A stretch of 53,699 nucleotides of DNA from Deltaproteobacteria bacterium. GTDB taxonomy: Bacteria > Desulfobacterota > BSN033 > UBA1163. A program made the position numbers and the translations under genes. The stretch covers positions 1 to 53,699 of the forward strand of contig VGRY01000023.1 of NCBI GenBank assembly GCA_016875195.1, written 5' to 3'. How positions within the stretch are numbered: the first letter of the stretch is position 1; the number at the start of each line of letters is the position of its first letter. Positions 23,782 to 33,700 of this stretch are shown here, in pieces. The notes below the pieces were generated by a model. It was not told where the DNA came from and did not search any database. It worked only from the letters and a program-made list of their open reading frames with translations.

Positions 23782-24525
23782 TTAATGTTCCGCATGAACT
23801 GCCTCAGCAATATACATCGAGGCCAGAATCGAAAAGATAAATGCCTGAATCAAAGCGACAAAGATCTCGAAAGCCATCATCACCACGGCCATTGCCAGCG
23901 GAAGGGGAGTGACGATGACGCTCTTAAACATGATGATCATTGAAAGAAAAACCAGGATGACCAGGTGACCCGCGGTCATATTGGCAAAGAGCCGGACAGC
24001 GAGAGAAAACGGTTTGGCAAACTGGCTGATGATCTCAATGGGGAGCATCAGGGGGATGATCCAGAGGGGAACCCCCTTGGGGATGAACTTCTTCAGGTAA
24101 CCGAAGGGCCCGTGTTTATAGATTCCTGCCCCCTGCGTGCAGAGAAAGACGACGATCGCCAAAGAGGCGGTCACATTGATGTTGGAGGTGGCCGTGAATC
24201 CCTTTGGAATAAGTCCAAGGAGATTACAGAAGAGGATAAAGAAGAAAAGGGTGGCGATGAAAGGAAACCAGGCCATGCCTTTTTCACCGATGGTTTCATA
24301 AATGAGATTGGTCCTCAGATAGCTCACGATCGATTCCATCAGATTCTGCAATCCCTTTGGGACCAATCTTCCGGCCCTTCCTGCCAGGAAGAGGGTGAGA
24401 AAAACCAGAATACAGGCAATCCACATCATAATCACCGCATTGGTGATGGAGATGTCGATGTTCCCAATCTTAAGAGGAATATAGATATGGGGCTGGAGGT
24501 GTTCCAATAAGTCTATCTTTTCCAT
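23782..24525 (-). CDS. atpB: ATP synthase Fo a subunit
   Basis: 247 residues with about five to six membrane segments. The essential arginine is Arg178 in PFSLAVRLFANMTAGH. The N-terminal HIYIPLKIGNIDISITNAV and the FFFILFCNLLGLIP segment are typical. Subunit a forms the proton half-channels against the c ring. It lies 10 bp after the atpI-like gene. Confidence 0.96.
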   Translation of the reverse strand: MEKIDLLEHLQPHIYIPLKIGNIDISITNAVIMMWIACILVFLTLFLAGRAGRLVPKGLQNLMESIVSYLRTNLIYETIGEKGMAWFPFIATLFFFILFCNLLGLIPKGFTATSNINVTASLAIVVFLCTQGAGIYKHGPFGYLKKFIPKGVPLWIIPLMLPIEIISQFAKPFSLAVRLFANMTAGHLVILVFLSMIIMFKSVIVTPLPLAMAVVMMAFEIFVALIQAFIFSILASMYIAEAVHAEH

Positions 24526-24535
24526 ATTCGAATCC

Positions 24536-24847
24536 TTACCTCCCGATTTGCTTCCATGGGATCGAACCCAGCTTTCGATAAAACCGCATCGTCTTAATGA
24601 CGAGAAAAACGGTGAAGCAGAGGACGAAGGAGAGAAGGGCTGTTTGGAAATGGATCTCCTTCACCCCGGTCAACCCGTAAAAGATGAGGCTCAGTGCCCC
24701 GAGTCTTGCGATAAACCCCCCGAGGGCAATGACAACAGAAGTCAGCTTGGAACGGTAGATCGCTTTCGAAGAGAGGAAAGTAGAGGCTAAGAAATTGAGC
24801 AGAGCTAATCCAACTCCCACCGTTGTTCCCCAAAAATATGGATTCAT
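24536..24847 (-). CDS. atpI: ATP synthase I-like membrane protein
   Basis: 103 residues with four hydrophobic segments. Its position, immediately before atpB, and the basic C-terminal tail fit the AtpI family, which helps c-ring assembly or Mg2+ supply to the synthase. Sequence conservation in this family is low, so the call leans on context. The start lies two bases from the end of atpZ. Confidence 0.8.
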   Translation of the reverse strand: MNPYFWGTTVGVGLALLNFLASTFLSSKAIYRSKLTSVVIALGGFIARLGALSLIFYGLTGVKEIHFQTALLSFVLCFTVFLVIKTMRFYRKLGSIPWKQIGR

Positions 24848-24848
24848 C

Positions 24849-25079
24849 TCAATCCTTATTCTCTTTATCCTGATTGATTAACCGGAAGATGCTTCGAAAA
24901 CCGGCTGCCGACCCAAAGATAAACCCCACAATCATCAACCAGGGACGGGTGTCAAGGAGGTAGTCCAGACCATACCCTCCGAAGGCGCCGATCAGAACCG
25001 AAGCGAGCATTTCCACACCGATGCCGCCATATCTGAACCACTCTTTCATGAATTTTTCTGGTTTTCGATTCTGGGACAT
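24849..25079 (-). CDS. atpZ: AtpZ-type small membrane protein
   Basis: 76 residues from the ATG at 25079: a short basic N-terminus and two membrane segments containing LASVLIGAFGGYGLDYLLDT and MIVGFIFGSAAGFRSIFRLI, the pattern of the AtpZ/AtpQ family. It opens the atp gene run, as usual. No good ribosome binding site is seen, and the predicted leader is only about 16 bases. Confidence 0.85.
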   Translation of the reverse strand: MSQNRKPEKFMKEWFRYGGIGVEMLASVLIGAFGGYGLDYLLDTRPWLMIVGFIFGSAAGFRSIFRLINQDKENKD

Positions 25080-25101
25080 CGGGGGACTACAAAATGTGAA
25101 T

Positions 25102-25130
25102 TTCTTAACACACCTCAAAATAGTTGTCAA
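25102..25130 (-). promoter_or_regulatory. Candidate promoter of the ATP synthase genes
   Basis: Minus strand: a perfect TTGACA (25130-25125), a 17-bp spacer, and TAAGAA (25107-25102), weak at the -10. It is placed just before atpZ and separates the atp genes from bactofilin. Confidence 0.5.
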
Positions 25131-25207
25131 TTATTTTTTAACAAAAATCGGGCTCTGTAAACTGATTTTGGTGATCAAGGGCGCGATACGATAATCATTT
25201 GAAATAA

Positions 25208-25645
25208 TTAAGAAATAGAAAGAGAGCGATCGATATTTGATGCGGTTGAATCAAGATCTTCTTCCCGTACGGTTCCCCTCTCCATCTGGCAATGACCATT
25301 TAGGGTTCCACCTTCATTGATGATGAGCGAAGGAGTGATGAGGGTTCCAGAGAATTTGCCTGTTGAATGGATCTCAGTCCGCTCACTGGCATGGAGCTCT
25401 CCCTCTACCTGGCCGTTGATGATAATGATGTTCACGCCGATCTTTCCTTTAATCTGTGCGGACTCACCCACGATCAGGGTGCCGCTTTCGAAAATCTCCC
25501 CTTCAAATTTTCCATCAAGGCGGAAGACCCCGCGAAACGTCATCTTTCCCTCAAACAGGGTCTCTTTTCCAAGAAAAGCGCTGATCTCTTCCGGGGTAGA
25601 AGAAGTACCCATTCCGCTTTTGGTAAAGATGGATTTTCCTGACAT
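25208..25645 (-). CDS. Bactofilin (polymer-forming cytoskeletal protein)
   Basis: 145 residues. The core (about 25-125) is a regular beta-helix with repeats about 17-18 residues long, including FRGVFRLDGKFEGEIFESG, TLIVGESAQIKGKIG and GQVEGELHASERTEIH. The disordered N- and C-termini are typical. Bactofilins form nucleotide-free filaments at the membrane and in some bacteria anchor ParAB or shape the cell. Its place right after parB makes a chromosome- or pole-related role plausible. Confidence 0.92.
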   Translation of the reverse strand: MSGKSIFTKSGMGTSSTPEEISAFLGKETLFEGKMTFRGVFRLDGKFEGEIFESGTLIVGESAQIKGKIGVNIIIINGQVEGELHASERTEIHSTGKFSGTLITPSLIINEGGTLNGHCQMERGTVREEDLDSTASNIDRSLSIS

Positions 25646-25679
25646 GGTTGGCTCCTTTCAACCCTTAATGGATAATTTC

Positions 25680-25803
25680 AAATGACAAAGTTCAAAGCTC
25701 AAATGAAATCTAAATGATAAAATGTCAATTATAGAAAGCCGGAATTTTCAACATTTGGTATTTGACATTCATTTGAAATTTGGATTTTGAAATTTGAAAT
25801 TCC
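25680..25803. repeat. TTCAAATG-type inverted repeat between parB and bactofilin
   Basis: The left arm (ACAAAGTTCAAAGCTCAAAT) and right arm (ATTTGAAATTTGGATTTTG) are imperfect inverted repeats. No gene is visible here. Confidence 0.55.
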
Positions 25804-25813
25804 CTATGTTCTT

Positions 25814-26671
25814 TCATTTTCCTATGATTGTCTCAATAATTCTTTCCAATTCCTCGAGGGAGTAGTATTCGATTTCGATCTTCCCTTTTTTCCCTTTGGC
25901 CTGAATCCGAACTTTTGTTCCCAGATGTCGCCTGAGCGAATCCTGAAGGCTCTGAAGCTGGCTCTGCAGCTCCTCCCTCTTCCCCGCTGGTCCCATCTTT
26001 TTTTTCGGTTTTACTGACCACCGTTTTGCCCATGCTTCTGCCTCTCTTACCGAGAGACCTTTCTGGATGATCAGGTTACAGAGTTCTTTCTGTTTCTCCT
26101 TGCTCTCCAGACTGAGGAGCGCCCTTGCATGACCTGCAGTGATCCGGTTCTGGATGAGGTGGTTTTTGATTTCAGAGGAAAGGCTGAGAAGACGGAGGGC
26201 ATTAGTAATAGTTGTCCGATCCTTTCCCACCCGCTTACTTGCTTCTTCCTGGCTGATGCTGAAAGTTTCAATCAGGTTCCTGTAACCTTCAGCCTCTTCA
26301 ATCGGGTTGAGGTCTTCCCTCTGAAGGTTCTCAATAAGAGAGATTTCTAAAGCTTCCCTATCATCGGCCTCTCTCAGGATCACAGGGACTTCCATTAAAC
26401 CGGCTTTCTGGGCAGCCCGCCAGCGTCGCTCTCCTGCGAGAAGTTCATAACCTCCCTCGATCCTTCTCACGGTCAGGGGCTGGAGGATTCCTTTCTCCTT
26501 GATGGTTTCAGCCAGCTCCTGGAGGTTTGATTCATCGAAATGTTTCCTGGGCTGAGACCGACGGGGGTGGATCTCTTCGATCCCGCAGTAAAAGAGCTTC
26601 CTCTCGTCGGCTTCCTCAACCTCCGGGATGAGCGCTCCAAGACCTTTCCCTAAAGCCATTCTCTTAGTTGC
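25814..26671 (-). CDS. parB: Chromosome partitioning protein ParB
   Basis: 285 residues from the ATG at 26671, which has GGAG six bases upstream and overlaps the parA end by 8 bp. N-terminal [10 protein letters not shown] is the ParA-contact motif. The ParB/Srx CTPase domain follows, with [33 protein letters not shown] (GERRxRA) and [17 protein letters not shown]. The HTH domain (residues about 140-190) precedes a C-terminal dimer domain. It loads at parS sites and spreads as a CTP clamp. No parS was seen in this window. Confidence 0.96.
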   Translation of the reverse strand, partial: ATKRMALGKGLGALIPEVEEADERKLFYCGIEEIHPRRSQPRKHFDESNLQELAETIKEKGILQPLTVRRIEGGYELLAGERRWRAAQKAGLMEVPVILREADDREALEISLIENLQREDLNPIEEAEGYRNLIETFSISQEEASKRVGKDRTTITNALRLLSLSSEIKNHLIQNRITAGHARALLSLESKEKQKELCNLIIQKGLSVREAEAWAKRWSVKPKKKMGPAGKREELQSQLQSLQDSLRRHLGTKVRIQAKGKKGKIEIEYYSLEELERIIETIIGK

Positions 26672-27443
26672 CATTCCTTTCTCCATTTCCCATGATTTCT
26701 TTGGCCAGGGTTAAATAGCTTTCAGCACCTTTTGAATGAATATCGTAAAGGAGAGCGGGTTTCCCATGGCTCGGGGCCTCGCTCAGGCGGATGTTACGCG
26801 GGATGATCGTCTTGAACACCTTATCCTTAAAGTGGCTTTTCACCTCATCGGCCACCTGATGGGAGAGGTTGTTGCGGACATCGAACATGGTGAGGAGAAT
26901 TCCTTCAATTTCCAATCTCGGGTTGAGAGATTGTTTGATCAGACGGATCGTTTTGAGCAATTGCCCCAGACCTTCAAGGGCGTAATATTCACATTGCAAA
27001 GGGATGAGGACAGAGTGGGCGGCTGTCAGGGAGTTGATCGTCAAAAGCCCGAGGGAGGGAGGACAGTCGATGAAGATATACTCATAGTCTAATTCTACTT
27101 CTTTAATTAATTGCTCCAGCCTTCTCTCTCGGTTCTTCTCCTGGAGGAGCTCCACCTCAGCACCGATCAGATCAGTATTGGAGGTGACGACATCGAGATG
27201 GGCAAGGGAGGTTTTTTGAATCATATCTTTAAGTCCCGAGCCCCGGAGCAAGGCCTGATAAATCGTCCCGTTGGATTCTTCTTTTGGGAAGCCGATTCCG
27301 CTCGTTGAGTTGCCCTGAGGATCAATATCAATGAGCAACACTTTCTTCTCCGCCACTGCAATGGAGGCGGAGAGATTGACTGCGGTGGTCGTTTTCCCCA
27401 CCCCTCCTTTCTGATTGACAATGCAGATCACCCTGGCCATCAT
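26664..27443 (-). CDS. parA: Chromosome partitioning ATPase ParA (Soj)
   Basis: 259 residues. The deviant Walker A motif KGGVGKTT spans 12-19. The second motif, [16 protein letters not shown], and [14 protein letters not shown] follow. It has no N-terminal HTH, so it is the chromosomal Soj type. Paired with ParB, it moves the origin region. The gene follows one arm of the long inverted repeat and rsmG, the usual near-origin order. Confidence 0.97.
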   Translation of the reverse strand: MMARVICIVNQKGGVGKTTTAVNLSASIAVAEKKVLLIDIDPQGNSTSGIGFPKEESNGTIYQALLRGSGLKDMIQKTSLAHLDVVTSNTDLIGAEVELLQEKNRERRLEQLIKEVELDYEYIFIDCPPSLGLLTINSLTAAHSVLIPLQCEYYALEGLGQLLKTIRLIKQSLNPRLEIEGILLTMFDVRNNLSHQVADEVKSHFKDKVFKTIIPRNIRLSEAPSHGKPALLYDIHSKGAESYLTLAKEIMGNGERNGN

Positions 27444-27453
27444 AGAAACCTAT

Positions 27454-27584
27454 GGAATGGTGGAATAGTGGAATAATGGATTGAACACTTTGAGGTTAAG
27501 GTTTAGGTTAAGATCGAGATTTTCTTAACCTTATCCTTAGCCTTAACCTAAACCTTCTACTTGTCGATTATTCCATTTTTCCAG
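27454..27584. repeat. Long inverted repeat, copy 2 (between rsmG and parA)
   Basis: Reverse-complement partner of 20691-20809, about 130 bp, differing mainly by small insertions in the TTAAGG-rich part. It ends with ATTCCATTTTTCCAG. The block parA-parB-bactofilin-atpZIBEFHA lies between the two arms. Confidence 0.85.
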
Positions 27585-27639
27585 TATCCCAATTTTAACT
27601 CTTTATAGCATAAAAAGTGTAACGAGGAAAAGGCTAAAG

Positions 27640-28308
27640 TTACACCTTCTCGAAGAGAAGAATGGATCGCTGGTCAGAACTGAAAGGGAGGGAAAAGGTG
27701 GCGGTTTTTACCAACCGGCATCCGATTCCTTCTGTTGGGAGATGAGATTGCCATTCCTCTTCATCCCCTTTTCCCCTCATCGCTATGATGAATCCTCCTT
27801 GCTTCAGGAAAGGACGGGCAAGGGGTAGAAAGGTTTTTAGATCGGCGAATGCCCTTGAGATGACGGCTTCGAATTGGTTCTGCATCGTTTTTAAAAATTC
27901 TTTATCCTGAATACGGCCATGAATTGCAGTGATCCCTGTTAGCCCAAGTGTCCGGATGATGTGTCTCTGGAAATCGATTTTTTTACGAACGGAATCGATC
28001 AAGGTGACCTCGAGAGAAGGTCGGATCATTTTCAAAGGGATTCCAGGAAAGCCAGCTCCTGAGCCGATGTCGAGGAGGGTGGAGATTGAAGGAAAATGAG
28101 GAACGACTGACAGTGAATCGAGGAAATGTTTCAGGATGATCCCCTTTTCCGTGCGAATGGATGTGAGATTGATTTTTTGATTCCATTTGAGGAGCTCTCT
28201 GAGATAAAGGTCGAAAACCTCCACCATCTTCTCGTCCAATAGAATCCCATAAATTAAAGCCCCCTTGACAAGAAGTTCTTTATTTTCTCTCTCCATAGAA
28301 AGACTCAT
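27640..28308 (-). CDS. rsmG: 16S rRNA m7G527 methyltransferase
   Basis: 222 residues. The SAM-binding motif is LDIGSGAGFPGIPLK near residue 85. WNQKINLTSIR and the FLDSLSV segment are family hallmarks. RsmG methylates G527 of 16S rRNA. Its usual partner mnmG is not seen; the next gene upstream is divergent. The start could be either of two Met codons near the N-terminus. Confidence 0.95.
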   Translation of the reverse strand: MSLSMERENKELLVKGALIYGILLDEKMVEVFDLYLRELLKWNQKINLTSIRTEKGIILKHFLDSLSVVPHFPSISTLLDIGSGAGFPGIPLKMIRPSLEVTLIDSVRKKIDFQRHIIRTLGLTGITAIHGRIQDKEFLKTMQNQFEAVISRAFADLKTFLPLARPFLKQGGFIIAMRGKGDEEEWQSHLPTEGIGCRLVKTATFSLPFSSDQRSILLFEKV

Positions 28309-28360
28309 ATCATAAAAGTTCTTTTTTAGCTATCCATCAGGTTTTGCCCAAATTTTTAAA

Positions 28361-28389
28361 TTGATTTCTTAACAAAAGTTCAATAGAAT
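28361..28389 (+). promoter_or_regulatory. Candidate promoter of the DUF4197 gene
   Basis: TTGATT (28361-28366), a 17-bp spacer, and TAGAAT (28384-28389), 35 bp before the ATG at 28425. Confidence 0.5.
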
Positions 28390-28424
28390 TTCGAGTGAAG
28401 CTTCCTTCCGAAAGGAGTCAAACC

Positions 28425-29138
28425 ATGATCGCTCGAATCATTCCAATCATGATAGTCGTACTGTTAATATCACAACCCGCTTCAGCTCAGTTCGATCGGT
28501 TATTGAAAGGGATCGGGGTAGGCGGGCAGAAAGGGCTCAGCGATGCAAAAATCGGTGAGGGGTTAAAAGAGGCATTAAAAGTAGGGACAGAAAACACAGT
28601 GACCTTTACTGGTAAAACAGATGGGTTTTTTCTCAACCAGGCGATCAAGATCCTGATGCCCGAGAAACTCCGGACCCTGGAAAAGGGTTTAAGAACTGTA
28701 GGTTACGGTCCGCAGGTAGATGAGTTCGTCCTGAGTATGAACCGCTCAGCTGAGAAAGCTGCCCCCTTTGCCAAACAGATCTTTTGGGATGCGATTGGTG
28801 AGATGACCTTCGAGGATGTGAGAAAAATCTTTTCCGGGCACGAGACAGCAGTCACAGAGTATTTTCAAGGAAAGACCACCGATAAGCTGACCGTAGTGTT
28901 CAAGCCCATCGTTGACAAAACGATGAACGAGGTGGGCGTTACCCGCCAGTACAAGGAGTTGGTAGGGCGATATGAGGCTATCCCGTTTGTTAAAAAAGAG
29001 AGCTTCGATATCGACCAATATGTGGTCAGTAAGGCACTCAACGGATTGTTCCACGTGCTCGGCGGGGAGGAAAAGAAGATTCGCACCAATCCTGCCGCTC
29101 GAACCACCGATCTGCTCAAAGAGGTGTTTGGAAAGTAG
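28425..29138 (+). CDS. DUF4197 family exported protein
   Basis: 237 residues from the ATG at 28425, which has an AAAGGAG site. A cleavable signal peptide (1-21, ending ASA) precedes the mature part. The domain is all-helical, with [18 protein letters not shown] and [20 protein letters not shown], the DUF4197 pattern of Gram-negative bacteria. The role is unknown. It lies 36 bp before the AsmA-like gene and 87 bp from the divergent rsmG. Confidence 0.85.
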   Translation: MIARIIPIMIVVLLISQPASAQFDRLLKGIGVGGQKGLSDAKIGEGLKEALKVGTENTVTFTGKTDGFFLNQAIKILMPEKLRTLEKGLRTVGYGPQVDEFVLSMNRSAEKAAPFAKQIFWDAIGEMTFEDVRKIFSGHETAVTEYFQGKTTDKLTVVFKPIVDKTMNEVGVTRQYKELVGRYEAIPFVKKESFDIDQYVVSKALNGLFHVLGGEEKKIRTNPAARTTDLLKEVFGK

Positions 29139-29174
29139 AAGAAAAAAGATGATGTTTCAAAAAGGAGGATCGTC

Positions 29175-30755
29175 ATGAAAAAATGGATGAAAATAGGAAT
29201 CGTTATTCTCGGAATTATTCTCATCCTTTTCATCGGTCTCAATATCCTCGTTAAGAGCTACCTCTCCGGAGATAGGCTGAAAGCGATGATTCTTCCGCAG
29301 GCCGAAGCTCTCACGGGGAGGAAGGTCAATTTAGAGGACGTCAACGTCTCCCTCTTCAAAGGAGTGGTAGCCAAAGGGTTGAGCGTCAAAGAGGTGGACG
29401 GACAGAGGGATTTCCTGAAGATGAAAGAGTTTGTCCTCTCCTATCGCCTATTACCACTTCTCAAGAAACAGGTCGTGATCAGCAAGATCGAATTGATTGC
29501 CCCATTTGTGACGATTGTAATGGATAGGCAGGGGAAGTTTAACTTCAGCAGTATCACCGATCGGTTTTCCCAAAAACCTTCCCAGCCTGCTCAACCGGGA
29601 AGCCAGGGTCTCCCTGTCTCTATTGTGACGGATCGTATCTTTATTAAAGATTTTCAGTTCAAGTTTGTGGATGAAGGAAAAACCATACCCGATGTTTCTG
29701 CTGCTCTGGATATGGTGTTTACGGGTTCGGTCGGGCAGGATGGAACCCCGCGGATGACATCCGGCCAGATTTCGGTAAAGGACATTAAAACGGTTCTCAA
29801 GGGAGTAGAGATCATCACTAATGGTAAGATCGAGATGGATGAACAAACCATTAGGGCAAATCTGAAGACAGCGCTTGGAAAAGATAGCATTGATCTTACG
29901 GCAACGGTAAAAGATTATCTCAAGAATCCTGAGGTGACAGCCAATCTCTATTCAAAAGAACTGGATCTCCAGAAATGGATGGGCATCGGTGGGGAAGAAA
30001 AGGCTCCCCCAAAAACCGTTTCGAAAAAGCCGGAGACTCCAAAAGGAAAGGGTGCTCGACAGGCTGAAAGCGGGACAGAACAGAAGCTGAAAGCTTCCGG
30101 ACAGGTGAAGGTCGATGTGGCGAAATATCAGGGGTATCTCATTAAAAATCTGAGCGTGAATTATCAGTATGTGAATGGAATGGTTAAAATAGAACCTCTG
30201 GGACTTCAGTTTTCAGGAGGGGATGTTTACAATACCGAAGGAAATTTAGGTGGAAAATTCAATTTTAATAGCGCTCGAGTTCAGGAAACCTTGAAGGGAG
30301 ATGCGGATCTCAAACTCGGCAAAGGGGTCATCAAAGGCTCGCAAATTTTCGAGACAATTTCGTCCCTGACCGGCATTCAAGCGCTGAAAAACCCCAGCGT
30401 GGATGAAGGCTCATTCCGTTTTGACATTAAAGAGGCAAAAATATTTTTGGATGGATTTATCCGGTCGGCCCTTTTTAGGCTTTCCCCAAAAGGAAACATG
30501 GGTTTTGACCAGAAATTGGATATCCCCGCCGAACTTAAGCTGGCCCCTGAGCTTAGTAAAAACCTTTCCTCTAATTTGGCTCGGATGAAATTCATGACCG
30601 ATGATCAAGGATGGACCATCCTTCCCCTAAAAATAAAGGGGACAACTGAAAAGCCGGATGTTACCGTTGATACGGAAGGGATGATCAAGCGAGTCGTTCC
30701 GGATTTAACGGGAGAGATCGAAAAAAAGCTGTTTCAGAAAAAGAAGTCGAAATAG
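29175..30755 (+). CDS. AsmA family protein
   Basis: 526 residues. One N-terminal membrane anchor (7-28) is followed by the AsmA start LKAMILPQAEALTGRKVNLE, then a long beta-rich periplasmic region. The C-terminal AsmA_2-like part contains LQFSGGDVYNTEGNLGGKFN. AsmA-like proteins are thought to form hydrophobic grooves that move lipids between inner and outer membrane. It starts after AAAGGAGG. The linker at residues 275-305 is low complexity (Lys, Pro, Gly). Confidence 0.9.
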   Translation: MKKWMKIGIVILGIILILFIGLNILVKSYLSGDRLKAMILPQAEALTGRKVNLEDVNVSLFKGVVAKGLSVKEVDGQRDFLKMKEFVLSYRLLPLLKKQVVISKIELIAPFVTIVMDRQGKFNFSSITDRFSQKPSQPAQPGSQGLPVSIVTDRIFIKDFQFKFVDEGKTIPDVSAALDMVFTGSVGQDGTPRMTSGQISVKDIKTVLKGVEIITNGKIEMDEQTIRANLKTALGKDSIDLTATVKDYLKNPEVTANLYSKELDLQKWMGIGGEEKAPPKTVSKKPETPKGKGARQAESGTEQKLKASGQVKVDVAKYQGYLIKNLSVNYQYVNGMVKIEPLGLQFSGGDVYNTEGNLGGKFNFNSARVQETLKGDADLKLGKGVIKGSQIFETISSLTGIQALKNPSVDEGSFRFDIKEAKIFLDGFIRSALFRLSPKGNMGFDQKLDIPAELKLAPELSKNLSSNLARMKFMTDDQGWTILPLKIKGTTEKPDVTVDTEGMIKRVVPDLTGEIEKKLFQKKKSK

Positions 30756-30792
30756 ATAGACAAGGATGGAGTCAAAAAAGGGGGGGCATGTG

Positions 30793-33700
30793 ATGGGGAA
30801 ATTCATGCAGATCTATCAAAATAAACTGAGGCCGCATCTTAAGCAGGTCGTCATCGGCCTCGTGATTTTCTTTGTCGTGTTTACCCTCGTTGGGTTTTTT
30901 GTCATCCCCCCCATCTTAAAATCTGTTTTGGTTAAGAAACTTTCGGAAACCCTGAAGCGAGAAGTAACGATCACACAAATTAAGTTGAATCCCTATACGC
31001 TTTCCTTATCGGTGAGAGGATTTCTGATTAAGGAGCGTGGCAGTTCGGAAACCTTTGTGTCGTTTGATGAGCTTTTCGTCAATCTCGAGAGCCTCTCTGT
31101 CTTGAAGTTGGCTCTGGTTTTAAAAGAAATCCGGTTGACAAACCCTTATATAAAAATTAGCCGTCAACCCGACCTGACCTTTAATTTCTCCGATTTGATT
31201 GAAAAAAAGGGAAAAGAAGCCCCACCTGCGGAAAAAGGAAAACCCTTCAGGTTCTCTTTGAATAATATTCAGCTCATCAATGGGAGCATTGATTTTTCGG
31301 ATGACCCCAAACAGACCAAACATACGGTGAGAGAGCTGAACATCGGGGTTCCCTTCGTATCCAATATTCCCTCCCACGTTGATATCTTCGTTCAGCCCAA
31401 TTTTTCAGCTAAAGTTAATGAAACACCTTATAAACTTGAAGGAAATACCAAACCTTTTGGGGAGACGCTTGAAACCACTTTTAACATCAATATCAGCGAT
31501 CTGGATATTCCTTATTATCTTGCTTACTCCCCGATGAAATTAAATTTTGAGCTCACCTCTGCTCTTTTGAGTGTCCAGATAAAAGCCTCGTATATTCAAC
31601 CCCGGGACAAGCAACCCTCCCTGACCGTGACAGGGAATGTCTCCTTAAAAAAAGTGGCTCTTGATGATAGCAGAAAGAATCCTATCTTCAGACTTCCACT
31701 GCTCGAGGTCGACATTGCGCCAACCGAGCCTCTCCGACAGATCGTTCACCTGTCAAAGATTTCCATCCAGTCCCCTGAACTTGAAGTAAAGCGCGATGAG
31801 AAGGGAGTCGTCAATCTTCAGATTCTCTTACCTGAAAAAAGCGAGACCAAACCCGCGCCCCAAAAAAGTGAAGCATCGCCCCCCTTGGCCTTAGATATCG
31901 ATGAGATACAACTTACAGGAGGCAAGGTCACGTTCTCCGATCTTTCCAGAAATCCAACTTTTAAAACGATCTTGAATCCGATTGAGTTAAAGGTGGATCA
32001 TTTCAGTAATGGTAAGGAGAAAAAAGCGGCGTATGCACTTTCCGTTCAAACCGAGGCCAAAGAGAGTATTAAGCTCGAAGGTGAATTTTCGATGGATCCT
32101 CTTGGTGCAGGAGGGATGTTGGAAGTCAAATCGATTCCATTAAAGAAATATGCGCCTTATTATCGGGATAGCATTCTCTTTGATATTGAAGAGGGTCGTA
32201 TCGATTTTTCTACACGCTACAAATATGCAGCAGGTGAAAAAGAGCCGGAGGTCCTCCTGTCGGGGCTCACTTTTATCCTCAATTTCCTTCGACTTAAGAA
32301 AGCGGAAGAGAATGAAGACTTTGCCAGGATTCCCAACTTTTCCGTCAGAGAGACCGACGTTGATCTTAATAAGAGAGAGGTGAAAGTCGGGAGAATCTCG
32401 ACACAGAAAGGGGACTTCTCCGTCAAACGTTTTAAAAATGGCGATTTGAATGTCCTCAAGCTCTTTCCTCCCCCTCCATCGTCGGCCTCCCCATCCGTAA
32501 CCCAGGAAAAACCGGCGGAAGACAAAACAAAGGGTCCTGAAAAACCATGGATTGTCTCTTTAAAAAATTTATCGGTCGATGGTTATGCGATTCGAGTAGA
32601 GGATCAAACACCTGTTGAACCTGTGACGATGACGGTAGATGACTTTAAACTGCTTGGAGAGAATCTTTCTACTGCCAAAAATAGCAAGGGCAAACTTTCC
32701 CTTGACCTTCTGTTGAACAAGAAGGGAACCTTTTCCATGACCGGAGTATTCGGTATCGATCCCATGGCAGCAGATTTGAAGATGAATTTAAAAGGTTTAG
32801 ACATTGGGCCCTTCCAGTCTTATTTTACCGATAAGATAAAAATCACCTTAACGAGTGGGGCCTTTTCAACGGCTGGCAACCTTTCCCTGGGGATGTCAGA
32901 AAACAAAGAATTGAAAACCACCTACCGGGGCGAAGCCTCTTTAACTCATTTTGCATCGATTGATAAGCAGAATGCCGAAGACTTCCTGAAATGGGAATCC
33001 CTCTCTTTTGAAGATCTGAACGTTGGGATGAATCCTCTCCTGGTTGATGTCAAGGGGATCGCCCTGACCAATTTCTATACCCGTCTGGCCATCCATCCGA
33101 ATGGATCCCTGAACCTTCAGGAGATGATGGTCAAAGAGGAGCCAAAGAAAGAAACAGATCCGCCTGCAAGCCAGGAGAAGGCTGCCCCTCCGACCCAGGA
33201 GAAAGCGCCCTCTGCGCCGAAAGAAAAAGAGTCACCTCAAAATATCAAGATCGGAACGGTCACCCTGCAGGGAGGAAGAGTTGACTTCTCAGACCAATCC
33301 CTGAAGCCGGAATATTCTGTGAAACTGACTGAGATCGGAGGAAGGGTGTCCGGGCTTTCTTCCGAAGAGACGACGCTGGCCGATATGGAGCTCCGCGGAA
33401 AACTGAATGACTATGCTCCCCTTGAGATCACAGGCAAGATCAATCCTTTGAAAGAGGACCTGCACGTCGATTTAAAAGTCCGGTTTAAAGATATGGACCT
33501 CAGTCCGATGACCCCTTATTCCGGGAAATATGTTGGATATACCATCGAGAAGGGCAAACTTTCTTTTGATCTACAATATCTGATCGTCAAGAAGAAGCTT
33601 GACTCCAAGAATTATATCTTCCTGGACCAATTTACCCTGGGAGATAAAGTCGAAAGCCCTCAAGCGACCAAATTGCCTGTCAAGCTTGCCATTGCCCTTC

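Noticed and set aside
25814-27443. parS site near parAB
   Set aside because: No TGTTTCACGTGAAACA-like palindrome was seen in the window.
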